From NCBI RefSeq assembly GCF_030546645.1, contig NZ_JAUOTO010000001.1, positions 496,001 through 560,000 of the forward strand: DNA of 64,000 bases, in the 5' to 3' direction. The stretch comes from Flavitalea plasmicola (lineage in GTDB: Bacteria > Bacteroidota > Bacteroidia > Chitinophagales > Chitinophagaceae). This document shows, piece after piece, positions 27,155 through 35,366 of this stretch. Within the stretch, counting starts at the first letter, position 1, and each line of letters begins with the position of its first letter. The translations under genes and the position numbers were made by a program. Under the pieces are notes generated by a model. It ran no database searches. It worked only from the letters and a program-made list of their open reading frames with translations, and was not told the DNA's origin.

Positions 27155-28792
27155 ATGAATACGCTTCATACAAGAACGTTCCTGCTCCTCCTCCCGGCAC
27201 TCCTGTTCTTCGGCTGCTCCAAAAAGCTGGACCAGGTGCCGAAAACAGACTTGTCCGACGTCAATTTCTGGAATACCACCAACGATATGAAATTGGCATG
27301 TAACTACCTGTATTCCTTCTTACCCCCTATCAATAGCCATACCGACGACGACATGTCCGCGGATGCTTTTGGGCTCAGCGCGAATTCCGTCAGCGACGGC
27401 TCCTGGCTGCCGCCCGCGACGGCTGACAGCTGGACGGGCAATTACAATCTGATCAGAGCCTGTAACAATATCCTGGAGAAATCCGTGAAAGTAAAGGGCG
27501 ACCAGGGTGAGATCAGTAAATATCTCGGAGAGACGCGGTTCTTCCGGGCCTGGGGATATTTCGACCTGGTAAAACGCTATGGTGACGTTCCCTTTGTGAC
27601 GAAGACGCTGCAGCTGACCGACACTTTATTGTATACAGGCAGGACGAACAGGGAAATAGTGCTGGACTCCGTTTACGCAGACCTGGATTTTGCCGTGGCG
27701 CATCTTCCTGGCGCCAGTCAGCAGGCCAGTGAGGAATACGGCCGGATCACCAGCACAGCGGCCCTGGCCTTTAAATCAAGGGTAGCCCTTTTCGAAGGGA
27801 CCCGGATGAAGTTCTTTGGTCAGGCTGGCTACCAGACCCACCTGCAGAAGGCCATCGACGCCAGCGATGCGATCATCGGGCAAGGCAACAACGGGCTGTT
27901 TACGTACGCAGCCAACCCGGACAGCAGCTACTATTACCTCTTCCAGTATACGGGAGAAGGACAGGCTAACCCGGAAAATATCCTCGTCCGGATCTATGGA
28001 GAGAACCAGGTCAACGATATCTCCGCCAACAATTACACCCGGGAAGTCCTCGATGAAGGACTGCTGATGCCCACCAGTAATTTCACGTCCTCCTACCTGT
28101 ATAAGGATGGATTACCTTCGGATAAATCACCTTATTACCAGACCCAGACCAATACGTACACAGAGTTTGAAAACCGCGACCCCAGGATGGCCATGACGAT
28201 CTTTAATAAATACTCCTGGTACGTATCCGGTCTCTATGTGCCTACCTTTGAATATTCCCAGACAGGTTACAGATCCTGTAAGTATTATATTGCAGCCGAC
28301 TGGACCATCAATGTAAGCTATATCGACAACATCATTATTCGCTACGCGGAAGTCCTGCTCAATAACCTGGAAGCCCGTTTTGAGCTGAATGGCTCCGTCA
28401 CGGATGACGAGCTGAATGCCACCCTCAACCTGATCCGGGCAAGAGCGAAGATGCCGGCGCTGACCAATAACTTCGTTTCGTCCAATGGCCTGGACATGCG
28501 TACGGAGATCAGGCGCGAGAGAAGGATCGAGCTGGCTTTCGAAGGGTTCCGGTATTGGGACCTGCTGCGTTGGAAGACGGCGGAGACGGAATTGCCGCAG
28601 GCCATCATCGGTGTAAAGTATTTCCCGGCCGAACAAGGGCAGCTGGATGATCCGCACCTGACCTCGGATGGATTTATCATCACACAGGATGCGAACAAAC
28701 GTCATTTTAATCCGGAAAGAGATTATCTCTGGCCCATCCCCACCCAGGAGCTGGGTCTGAACCCTAAACTAACCCCCAACCCTAAATGGTAA
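27155..28792 (+). CDS. SusD/RagB family glycan-binding lipoprotein
   Basis: A 545-residue outer-membrane lipoprotein, partner of the preceding SusC. Signal and lipobox are LLFFGCSKK, with the lipidated cysteine about residue 22. The helical SusD core includes NYLYSFLPP and the TPR-like repeats, followed by the typical RRERRIELAFEGFRYWDLLRWK segment (about 446-467). The C-terminus YLWPIPTQELGLNPKLTPNP is standard. The operon continues: the fusion-enzyme gene either overlaps its end by seven bases or begins 20 bases after it, depending on the start chosen. Confidence 0.95.
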   Translation: MNTLHTRTFLLLLPALLFFGCSKKLDQVPKTDLSDVNFWNTTNDMKLACNYLYSFLPPINSHTDDDMSADAFGLSANSVSDGSWLPPATADSWTGNYNLIRACNNILEKSVKVKGDQGEISKYLGETRFFRAWGYFDLVKRYGDVPFVTKTLQLTDTLLYTGRTNREIVLDSVYADLDFAVAHLPGASQQASEEYGRITSTAALAFKSRVALFEGTRMKFFGQAGYQTHLQKAIDASDAIIGQGNNGLFTYAANPDSSYYYLFQYTGEGQANPENILVRIYGENQVNDISANNYTREVLDEGLLMPTSNFTSSYLYKDGLPSDKSPYYQTQTNTYTEFENRDPRMAMTIFNKYSWYVSGLYVPTFEYSQTGYRSCKYYIAADWTINVSYIDNIIIRYAEVLLNNLEARFELNGSVTDDELNATLNLIRARAKMPALTNNFVSSNGLDMRTEIRRERRIELAFEGFRYWDLLRWKTAETELPQAIIGVKYFPAEQGQLDDPHLTSDGFIITQDANKRHFNPERDYLWPIPTQELGLNPKLTPNPKW

Positions 28793-28812
28793 GACAGATG
28801 ATCGATGGACGG

Positions 28813-31800
28813 ATGAAGCAATGGTTGTTGGTCCTGTTTTGTGGCCTGGTCATGAAGGTGAATGTTCATGGCCAGGCATCCCGTCCGGCCCTGCTCCAAC
28901 CCTCCCGTCCGGCCCTGCTCCACCCCCCCCGTTCCGCCCTGCTCAAAATGGTGGAAGACGACCTGGTATTTGCAGCGGACCAATACAAGTCCCTGCTGCA
29001 ACATCTCCCACCCGGCCTGATTCCCCGAACGTACGACAAACGATCAGATACCCTCGTCACCAGCGGCGCGGATTGGTGGTGCAGCGGCTTCTTTCCCGGT
29101 ACGCTCTGGTACCTGTACGAATATGGGCATGACCCTGCCTTCAAACAGGAGGCGGAGAAAAGAATGCAGCTGATCGAAGGTCAGCAATTCAACACGGGAG
29201 ACCATGATCTCGGGTTCAGGATATTCTGCAGCTATGGGAATGCTTACCGGATCACAGGCAACCCGGCGTATAAAAAAGTATTGATGGAAGCCGCCCGGTC
29301 ACTATCCACCAGGTTCCGGCCTTCGATCCGGTCCATACAATCCTGGGATGCTTCTTCCCGGTACCATTGCCCCGTGATCATCGACAACCTGATGAACCTG
29401 GAACTATTGGAATGGCGTGACCCCTTCGACACGATGGCCATGCAGCATGCGTATACGGCCATGCGCAATCATTTCCGGAAAGACTACAGCACCTGGCATG
29501 TGGTGGATTATGACAGCGCGACGGGCCGGCCGATGCGAAAGATCACCCGGCAGGGGGCGTCTGATGCTTCCACCTGGAGCCGGGGAGAGGCGTGGGCATT
29601 GTATGCGTATACCATGCTTTTCCGCTACACAAAGGATCCGGCCTACCTGTCCCAGGCCGAACATATTGCCCATTTTATATGGAGCCGGTTGCCACCGGAT
29701 GGCATCCCTTATTGGGATTTTGATGCGCCGGGTATTCCTCAGGCTTATAAGGACGCATCCGCGGCAGCCGTCATGGCTTCCGCCTTTCTTGAGCTGGCCG
29801 GTTATACTTCGGCAGCCAACAGTGACACCTGTATCCACGTGGCGGAAAAGATCCTTCAGACCCTTTCTTCCACCGCTTACAGAGCCGCTCCCGGAACAAA
29901 CGGAGGTTTTTTGCTGATGCATAGTGTGGGTGCGCTTCCTTTTAATGCTGAAGTGGATCAGCCGCTGACATATGCGGATTATTATTTTCTCGAAGCGTTA
30001 TTAAAGCTTCGCAGCAACCTCGCCGACTCGATGAAATATTTCGATGGCCAAAGTCTTTCGGTCATTGGCCGGATGCACGATGAGAACAACTATCATCGCC
30101 TGCCTTGGAAATTCAGGAACGTTGTAAGAGACCCCGTATGGGACGAAAGTCTTTCGTCTGCCGGCATATCCATTCGTTTCAGGACAAACGCAGTGACCTT
30201 ACGCGTCAGATGGAGCCTGGCCGAAAAGGGAAGGTCCTGGAACCTGAATCCCGCCGGCGCAGACGGAATGGACCTGTACGCCCATACGGATAAAGGATGG
30301 CAGTATGTCAATACGGCGCTGGCGAAGGATACGGTAAACGAGTTTACGCTCCTGCGCAACGGCGAACCCTTATACCGGGAATACCTTTTAAACCTGCCGC
30401 TTTATAATTGTGTCACCGGCCTTTCCGTCGGGATCAACCAGGGGGCCGTCATCGGCCCGCCGGCGTCCAGGTATCTCCTGGATAAAAAGCCCGTCGTATA
30501 TTACGGCAGCAGCATTGCCCAGGGTGCATCCGCCAGCCGCCCCGGTCTGGCCTATACCAATATACTTTCCCGCCAGCTGGACAGGAGTTTCATCAACCTG
30601 GGGTTCAGCGGCGAAGGCACTTTCGACGCGTCGGTAGGACAAGCTATGTCGGAGATCGATGCGACGCTGTATGTCATCGACTGTACGCCGAATTCGAAGA
30701 AGGAGATCATTTATGACCGTGCCGTGAACCTCGTCAGAATGTTGAAGCAGCAGCGGCCGGCGACACCTGTGCTGCTGGTGGAAGGATCTTATTACGACGA
30801 TCTTACTTTTGAGAAAGATGGTAACGGGAATATCGATGCGAAAAGAAAAGAACTGAAGAAAGCCTATGATACACTCATCCGCGCAGGTGTAAAAGGGCTC
30901 TATTATAAGACGGGACAAGGCCTCACCGGCTACGATCACGAAGGTACGGTGGACGGCGTCCACCCTGATGACATCGGGATGCAGCGATTCGCTGGACAGC
31001 TATTACCCGTGATCCGGTCGATCCTGCAAAAGGAGCAACACGAAATTCCTGCTCCCCCGCAATACTATTCTCCGGATGATTTTTATTCCGTGAAAAAGAT
31101 AGATGCGCACACGCACATCACCGAAGAGGCGGATACTGCCTTTGTCAGGCAGGCGGAGGCCGACAATTTCCGGTTCCTGAACATTAATGTGTACGCGTCA
31201 TCAGGTACGCCATTGGAAGAACAGCAGGAATTTGCGCTCCGGGAGATAAAGGCATTTCCCGGAAGGATGGCCTATGCGACGGCATTTTCATTGGAACATT
31301 TCAATGACACGGGATGGCAGCGTGAGGTGATAGGGTATCTTGACAGCTCGTTCTCCAAAGGAGCCATCGCGGTGAAGGTGTGGAAGAACATAGGTATGGA
31401 ATTACGTGATTCCAGCGGTCAGCTGGTCTTGATCGACGATCCCCGGTTTGATCCAATATTAAGCTTCCTGGCAAAGAAAGGGATACCATTGATCGGACAT
31501 TTAGGGGAGCACAGGAATTCCTGGCTACCCCTGGATAAAATGACCGTCAAAGGCAACAGGGACTATGCGGCGGCCCATCCGCAGGAGTATATGTATCTCC
31601 ATCCCGAACGACCTTCCTATGAGACCTATATCAGGGCCCGGGATCATATGCTGGAGAAGCACCCTGACCTTCGATTCGTGGGCGCCCACCTGGGAAGCCT
31701 CGAATGGAGTGTGGATGAGCTGGCACGCCGGCTGGATAAATATCCCAATATGGCCGTGGATATGGCGGAACGGATCTCGCACCTGCAATACCAGGCCCTG

Positions 31801-32106
31801 ACCCAGTGGCAGAAAGTACATGACTTCTTTATCAAATACCAGGACAGGTTGATCTATGGAACGGATATGCGCAGTTCCGCGATGGATATAGCGAACGAAC
31901 ATATCACCGGGTACGAAGGTCTGAAACAACATGCACATGAGGTCTGGCTGCGGCATTGGAGATTCTTTACAACAGATGACAGTATGCGCGTGCCGAAAGT
32001 GCAGGGCGCGTTCAAAGGATTAAAGCTGCCCCGAAGGGTAGTGGATAAGATCTATTACGGGAATGCTGTAAGGTGGTACCCCGGTTTGGCAGGCAGGATC
32101 GATTAA
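28813..32106 (+). CDS. Triple-domain exported enzyme: GH88 unsaturated glycuronidase + SGNH esterase + amidohydrolase
   Basis: A 1097-residue three-enzyme fusion. Signal peptide about 1-21 (ATG 28813 starts it cleanly; 28786 and 28798 are alternatives), then three 8-residue repeats. Domain 1 (about 50-405) is GH88: WWCSGFFPGTLWYLYEYG, FNTGDHDLGF, PVIIDNLMNLELL and STWSRGEAWALYAY match unsaturated glucuronyl hydrolases. Domain 2 (about 410-740) is a GxDLY-type beta domain (GMDLYAHTD) plus SGNH esterase, with Ser567 in YYGSSIAQG and Asp714/His717 in DGVHPDD. Domain 3 (about 757-1095) is an Amidohydro_2-type TIM barrel with His766/His768 in IDAHTHI, GHLGE, GAHLGS and YGTDM. All active-site motifs look intact. 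It predicts removal of unsaturated uronate, ester groups and a further amide, lactone or carboxyl group in the periplasm. It lies 10 bases before the hexuronate-type transporter. Confidence 0.9.
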   Translation: MKQWLLVLFCGLVMKVNVHGQASRPALLQPSRPALLHPPRSALLKMVEDDLVFAADQYKSLLQHLPPGLIPRTYDKRSDTLVTSGADWWCSGFFPGTLWYLYEYGHDPAFKQEAEKRMQLIEGQQFNTGDHDLGFRIFCSYGNAYRITGNPAYKKVLMEAARSLSTRFRPSIRSIQSWDASSRYHCPVIIDNLMNLELLEWRDPFDTMAMQHAYTAMRNHFRKDYSTWHVVDYDSATGRPMRKITRQGASDASTWSRGEAWALYAYTMLFRYTKDPAYLSQAEHIAHFIWSRLPPDGIPYWDFDAPGIPQAYKDASAAAVMASAFLELAGYTSAANSDTCIHVAEKILQTLSSTAYRAAPGTNGGFLLMHSVGALPFNAEVDQPLTYADYYFLEALLKLRSNLADSMKYFDGQSLSVIGRMHDENNYHRLPWKFRNVVRDPVWDESLSSAGISIRFRTNAVTLRVRWSLAEKGRSWNLNPAGADGMDLYAHTDKGWQYVNTALAKDTVNEFTLLRNGEPLYREYLLNLPLYNCVTGLSVGINQGAVIGPPASRYLLDKKPVVYYGSSIAQGASASRPGLAYTNILSRQLDRSFINLGFSGEGTFDASVGQAMSEIDATLYVIDCTPNSKKEIIYDRAVNLVRMLKQQRPATPVLLVEGSYYDDLTFEKDGNGNIDAKRKELKKAYDTLIRAGVKGLYYKTGQGLTGYDHEGTVDGVHPDDIGMQRFAGQLLPVIRSILQKEQHEIPAPPQYYSPDDFYSVKKIDAHTHITEEADTAFVRQAEADNFRFLNINVYASSGTPLEEQQEFALREIKAFPGRMAYATAFSLEHFNDTGWQREVIGYLDSSFSKGAIAVKVWKNIGMELRDSSGQLVLIDDPRFDPILSFLAKKGIPLIGHLGEHRNSWLPLDKMTVKGNRDYAAAHPQEYMYLHPERPSYETYIRARDHMLEKHPDLRFVGAHLGSLEWSVDELARRLDKYPNMAVDMAERISHLQYQALTQWQKVHDFFIKYQDRLIYGTDMRSSAMDIANEHITGYEGLKQHAHEVWLRHWRFFTTDDSMRVPKVQGAFKGLKLPRRVVDKIYYGNAVRWYPGLAGRID
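28880..28951 (+). repeat. Three tandem 24-base coding repeats
   Basis: Units begin at 28880, 28904 and 28928. The first two share the 19-base core CCCGTCCGGCCCTGCTCCA; the third is diverged (CCCGTTCCGCCCTGCTCAA). They encode the octapeptide series SRPALLQP, SRPALLHP and PRSALLK between the signal peptide and the GH88 domain. A run of eight C (28923-28930) joins units two and three. Confidence 0.9.
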
Positions 32107-32116
32107 ATTTATTTAT

Positions 32117-33394
32117 ATGAATGGTACGAGGACGGGGAACTATCGCTGGTTTATTTGCTTTCTGCTTTTTGCCGCGACGACGATCAATTACATCGACCGC
32201 CAGATCTTCGGACTGCTGAAGCCGGAGCTGGAGAAGGTCTTTGGCTGGTCCGAAATGGATTACAGCAGGATCGTGATGGCTTTCACCATTTGCTATGCCT
32301 GCGGACTGCTGGTGTATGGGAGGATCATCGACAGGATAGGTACCCGGCTGGGCTATACCATCTCCGTCACGATCTGGAGCGCCGTAGCCATGCTGCATTC
32401 GGCTGTGAGGAGCACCTTTGGGTTCGGTGTGGTGCGGGCCTTGCTGGGCATCGGCGAATCAGGGAATTATCCGGCGGGTGTGAAGACCGTCGGGGAATGG
32501 TTCCCACCCAAAGAAAGAGCGCTGGCCATCGGGATCCTGGATTCCGGCTGTAACATCGGAGCTTGCGTGGGGCCGCTGCTGGTCCCCTGGATCCTGGCAA
32601 CCTATGGCTGGCAGACTGCTTTTCTCGTGACGGGTGCGCTGGGCTTTATCTGGCTCATCTGCTGGCTTCGTTTCTATCAACTGCCGGCAAAACACAAACG
32701 CTTATCGGCCGCAGAATTGGAATATATACGCGGTGATGAAGAAGAGGTGGTGGCTCCAGTACGCCTTTCCTGGGCAAAGCTGCTACGGTATAAGCAGACA
32801 TGGGCGTTTATCATTGGGAAGTTCTTCACCGATCCGATCTGGTTCTTCTTTCTTTTCTGGCTCCCTTCTTACTTCAGCACGCATTTTCACCTTGACCTTC
32901 GAAAACCGAGCCTGCCCCTCGTCATCGTCTATGGAGGGACGATGATCGGCAGTCTGGGGGGAGGGTATCTGTCGTCATGGCTTATTAAGAAAGGCTGGCC
33001 AGTCTATAAGGCACGGAAGGCGGCATTATTGGTGTCGGCGATCTGTGTGGTGCCCATCATCATCACGAGATATACGGTCGATATCCGCGTGGTTGTCGCT
33101 TTGATCAGCTTGTCAGCGGCAGCCAACCAGGCATGGAGCGCCAATATCTTCGCCATAGTTCCGGACATGTTCCCTAAGAATGCCATCAGCTCTGTGGTGG
33201 GATTGGGTGGCATGGCAGGCGCCATCGGCAGCGTGCTCTTCCCGCTGTTCATCGGATTTATATTGGATTTTTATAAGCATGCAGGCAATATAGTCGCCGG
33301 CTATAATATCATTTTCCTGGTTTGCGGCAGCTCCTTTCTCCTGGCCTGGATCCTTATACATTATGTCACACCAAAAATGGGAAAGATCCAATGA
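32117..33394 (+). CDS. MFS transporter, hexuronate (ExuT-like) type
   Basis: A 425-residue major facilitator protein of the anion:cation symporter family, with 12 predicted helices. The first helix motif INYIDRQIFGLLKPELEKVFGWSE and YGRIIDRIGTRLG in loop 2-3 are characteristic of Bacteroidota ExuT-type hexuronate transporters. It would import galacturonate, glucuronate or related keto-acids through the inner membrane after periplasmic release by the GH88 domain of the preceding gene. It lies 10 bases after that gene, and its stop overlaps the next start (ATGA). The exact substrate is inferred from family and context. Confidence 0.88.
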   Translation: MNGTRTGNYRWFICFLLFAATTINYIDRQIFGLLKPELEKVFGWSEMDYSRIVMAFTICYACGLLVYGRIIDRIGTRLGYTISVTIWSAVAMLHSAVRSTFGFGVVRALLGIGESGNYPAGVKTVGEWFPPKERALAIGILDSGCNIGACVGPLLVPWILATYGWQTAFLVTGALGFIWLICWLRFYQLPAKHKRLSAAELEYIRGDEEEVVAPVRLSWAKLLRYKQTWAFIIGKFFTDPIWFFFLFWLPSYFSTHFHLDLRKPSLPLVIVYGGTMIGSLGGGYLSSWLIKKGWPVYKARKAALLVSAICVVPIIITRYTVDIRVVVALISLSAAANQAWSANIFAIVPDMFPKNAISSVVGLGGMAGAIGSVLFPLFIGFILDFYKHAGNIVAGYNIIFLVCGSSFLLAWILIHYVTPKMGKIQ

Positions 33395-34497
33395 ACACAT
33401 CCACATGCCCATCGTCTCAACGATTGCTCTCCCTCGATTTTATGCGCGGACTGATCATGATCCTGCTGATGCTGGAAGCCTCAGATCTTTACGAGCGGCT
33501 GGCAGATGCTTCCCGGGGGACGCTGTTTGCCCCGCTTGTCGACCAGTTCTTTCATCACCCCTGGAATGGACTTCGATTCTGGGATCTCATCCAGCCCGGG
33601 TTCATGTTCATCGCAGGAACGGCGATGGCTTATTCACTGCATCATCAGGGGGAGAAAGGAGTATCCCGCCGGCAGATGGCTTCAAAAGTCCTGAAACGCT
33701 CCGGGCTGTTGTTTTTCTGGGGCGTCTGGATACGGTCGGTGCATGGGGGAGGCCTTAGCTTCGAGTTATGGAATGTGCTGGTGCAGCTGGCATTCACAAC
33801 GCTGGTCGCCTTCCTTATTTTTCATTGGTCCATCCGGTGGCAGATCATTTTCAGTATTGCCTTATTAGCGCTGACAGAATTATTATACCGTGGTTTCCAT
33901 CTGCCCGGCTTTGACCAGCCCTTCACAGACCAGCACAATTTTGGCAATTATGTCGATCTGCTCCTCATGCACAAGACCAGTAAAGGGGGATGGGTAGCCA
34001 TCAATTGTATCCCGACGGCCTGCCATACCATCTGGGGCGCGCTGGGAGGCAAGCTGCTGCTCTCGCAAAGGACTGCCATGGAGAAATTCAAATGGATAGG
34101 CCTGGCAGGCCTGGCGGCGCTGCTGGCGGGATATGCACTCGGATGGACTTTCACCCCTATTATCAAGCGGATCGCCACCTCTTCCTTTGTCCTGGCATCC
34201 GGCGGATGGTGCTTGCTGGCGCTCGCCCTGTTCTATGGATGGATCGATCTGCGGGGCCACAAGAAGTTTGTATGGTTTTTCTCCGTGGTGGGAGTCAACT
34301 CCCTTTTTATTTATCTGTTCATGAATACCCTGGCCGGAGGGATCAATGAATATGTGGACAAGGTTACATCCGGGTACTTGCAGGCTATCCATGTGCCCGC
34401 GTTAACAATAGGGATTGTCGCTTCGCTCCTCACATTTATGGTTGAATGGTATCTCTGCTGGTTTCTCTTTAAGAGGAAGATCTTTATCAAGATATGA
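33391..34497 (+). CDS. NagX/DUF5009-type membrane protein (heparan-glucosaminide acetyltransferase-like)
   Basis: A 368-residue integral membrane protein with about 10 helices. The start MNTSTCPSSQRLLSLDFMRG, with LDFMRG before helix 1, and the overall pattern match the COG4299 group that includes NagX and relatives of human HGSNAT. Bacterial NagX members occur in GlcNAc/chitobiose loci and may help import or acylate amino sugars; the reaction is not settled. Conserved-looking asparagine and histidine positions occur in INCIPTACHTIWG. ATG 33391 overlaps the transporter stop and is preferred to the in-frame upstream ATG at 33322. This is the last gene of the operon; I see no strong terminator in the 39 bases after it. 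Confidence 0.85.
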   Translation: MNTSTCPSSQRLLSLDFMRGLIMILLMLEASDLYERLADASRGTLFAPLVDQFFHHPWNGLRFWDLIQPGFMFIAGTAMAYSLHHQGEKGVSRRQMASKVLKRSGLLFFWGVWIRSVHGGGLSFELWNVLVQLAFTTLVAFLIFHWSIRWQIIFSIALLALTELLYRGFHLPGFDQPFTDQHNFGNYVDLLLMHKTSKGGWVAINCIPTACHTIWGALGGKLLLSQRTAMEKFKWIGLAGLAALLAGYALGWTFTPIIKRIATSSFVLASGGWCLLALALFYGWIDLRGHKKFVWFFSVVGVNSLFIYLFMNTLAGGINEYVDKVTSGYLQAIHVPALTIGIVASLLTFMVEWYLCWFLFKRKIFIKI

Positions 34498-34536
34498 ATA
34501 TAACGACCCTGAAACAGGTATACCCTTCAGACCGGC

Positions 34537-34863
34537 TCATTTCTTATTGATTTTATTATTTAATAATACCTCCAATTTTTTCAGTTTCGTTTTCCAGAAT
34601 CCATCGAAGTAGTCGATCCACTCCTGCAGCGCATTGAACCCGTCCTGTTTCAGCGTGCAGTACCTTTCGCGTCCAATGTCTTCAATCGAGATGAAGCCTG
34701 CATACTCCAGGATCTTTATATGCTTGGAGACAGCGGGCCGGCTCATGTCAAAATTTTCAGCCAGCGCGTTGATGGTCAGGCTGTCATTGGAAAGGAGCTT
34801 CAGGATCTGCCTCCTGCTGGGATCGGCGACCACCTGGAAGACGTCAAGCGTGGGTTGAGCCAT
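34537..34863 (-). CDS. ArsR-family transcriptional repressor
   Basis: A 108-residue winged-helix repressor. The helix-turn-helix is clear (SLTINALAENFDMSRPAVSKHIKIL, residues about 28-52), followed by a wing (GFISIEDIGRERYCTL). There are no metal-binding CxC or CVCDL motifs, so it belongs to the non-metal SdpR/autorepressor-like group often paired with AHSA1 proteins. Its start lies 20 bases inside the 3' end of the AHSA1 gene, so translation is coupled. Two 16-base palindromes upstream of the pair (35302-35345) are the likely autoregulatory operators. Confidence 0.93.
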   Translation of the reverse strand: MAQPTLDVFQVVADPSRRQILKLLSNDSLTINALAENFDMSRPAVSKHIKILEYAGFISIEDIGRERYCTLKQDGFNALQEWIDYFDGFWKTKLKKLEVLLNNKINKK

Positions 34864-35296
34864 GTTTTGCGGTGTTGATGTGTTCGGCGATCTTTTTCAT
34901 ATTTTTCAGCCAGCCCTCTTCCATGGCCTGGAAAATAGGAAGGTTTGTCAATACCTTAAAACCACTATGTTCCAGGGAGAGATCCGTACCTCCGTCTTTT
35001 TCAGTCAAGGTCCAGACGACGATGGAGTCCATTGTAAAGGTGCCGTCCCCGGGGCCCCCTTTCCAGGAATAGCTGAGCTTTTTGTTCGCAACAACTTCTA
35101 ATACCTTGCAATAGACGATCCCGTCAAAGTCAAATTTTGGGATCGGGTTCGTCCTGAACTGAAAGTCAAACCCGACAATAGGCTGAAAGTCAGTAGGCAT
35201 CAGCCATTGGGCCATCAGTTCAGGCGTTGTCAGGTATTCCCAGACGATGGCGGGGGGATGTGGGTAGAACAGCTGGTGTTGAATGCTTTTCGTCAT
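34844..35296 (-). CDS. SRPBCC/AHSA1-domain protein
   Basis: A 150-residue START-like (SRPBCC) protein of the AHSA1 type, with a hydrophobic ligand cavity made by an antiparallel sheet wrapped round a C-terminal helix. Typical segments are FYPHPPAIVWEYLTTPELMAQWLMP near the N-terminus and LEHSGFKVL near the C-terminus. The family binds lipids or other small hydrophobic molecules; the ligand here is unknown. It is the first gene of a two-gene unit with the ArsR repressor, which is the reverse of the more familiar repressor-first order. Its ATG lies 5 bases from the nearest operator palindrome. Confidence 0.9.
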   Translation of the reverse strand: MTKSIQHQLFYPHPPAIVWEYLTTPELMAQWLMPTDFQPIVGFDFQFRTNPIPKFDFDGIVYCKVLEVVANKKLSYSWKGGPGDGTFTMDSIVVWTLTEKDGGTDLSLEHSGFKVLTNLPIFQAMEEGWLKNMKKIAEHINTAKHGSTHA

Positions 35297-35301
35297 AATA
35301 A

Positions 35302-35317
35302 GTAACTTTTAAGTTAC
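35302..35317. promoter_or_regulatory. ArsR operator palindrome, proximal copy
   Basis: GTAACTTTTAAGTTAC: two perfect 7-base arms (GTAACTT/AAGTTAC) around TT, ending 5 bases upstream of the AHSA1 start on the minus strand. It is the same arm sequence as the copy at 35330-35345. ArsR dimers bind symmetric sites of this length next to their own promoters. Confidence 0.8.
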
Positions 35318-35329
35318 CTAAAGGTAAGA

Positions 35330-35345
35330 GTAACTTTCAAGTTAC
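35330..35345. promoter_or_regulatory. ArsR operator palindrome, distal copy
   Basis: GTAACTTTCAAGTTAC repeats the 7-base arms of the site at 35302-35317, with TC in the centre. The two centres are 28 bases apart, so two repressor dimers could sit on the same promoter region. Confidence 0.8.
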
Positions 35346-35366
35346 GCAAATTTTTTTTGAACTTTT

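Noticed and set aside
27174-27181. GAACGTTC core of the LacI operator within the second susD gene
   Set aside because: It lies in the signal-peptide codons, lacks the outer CGA/TCG flanks of the 14-base site, and an 8-base match can occur by chance.
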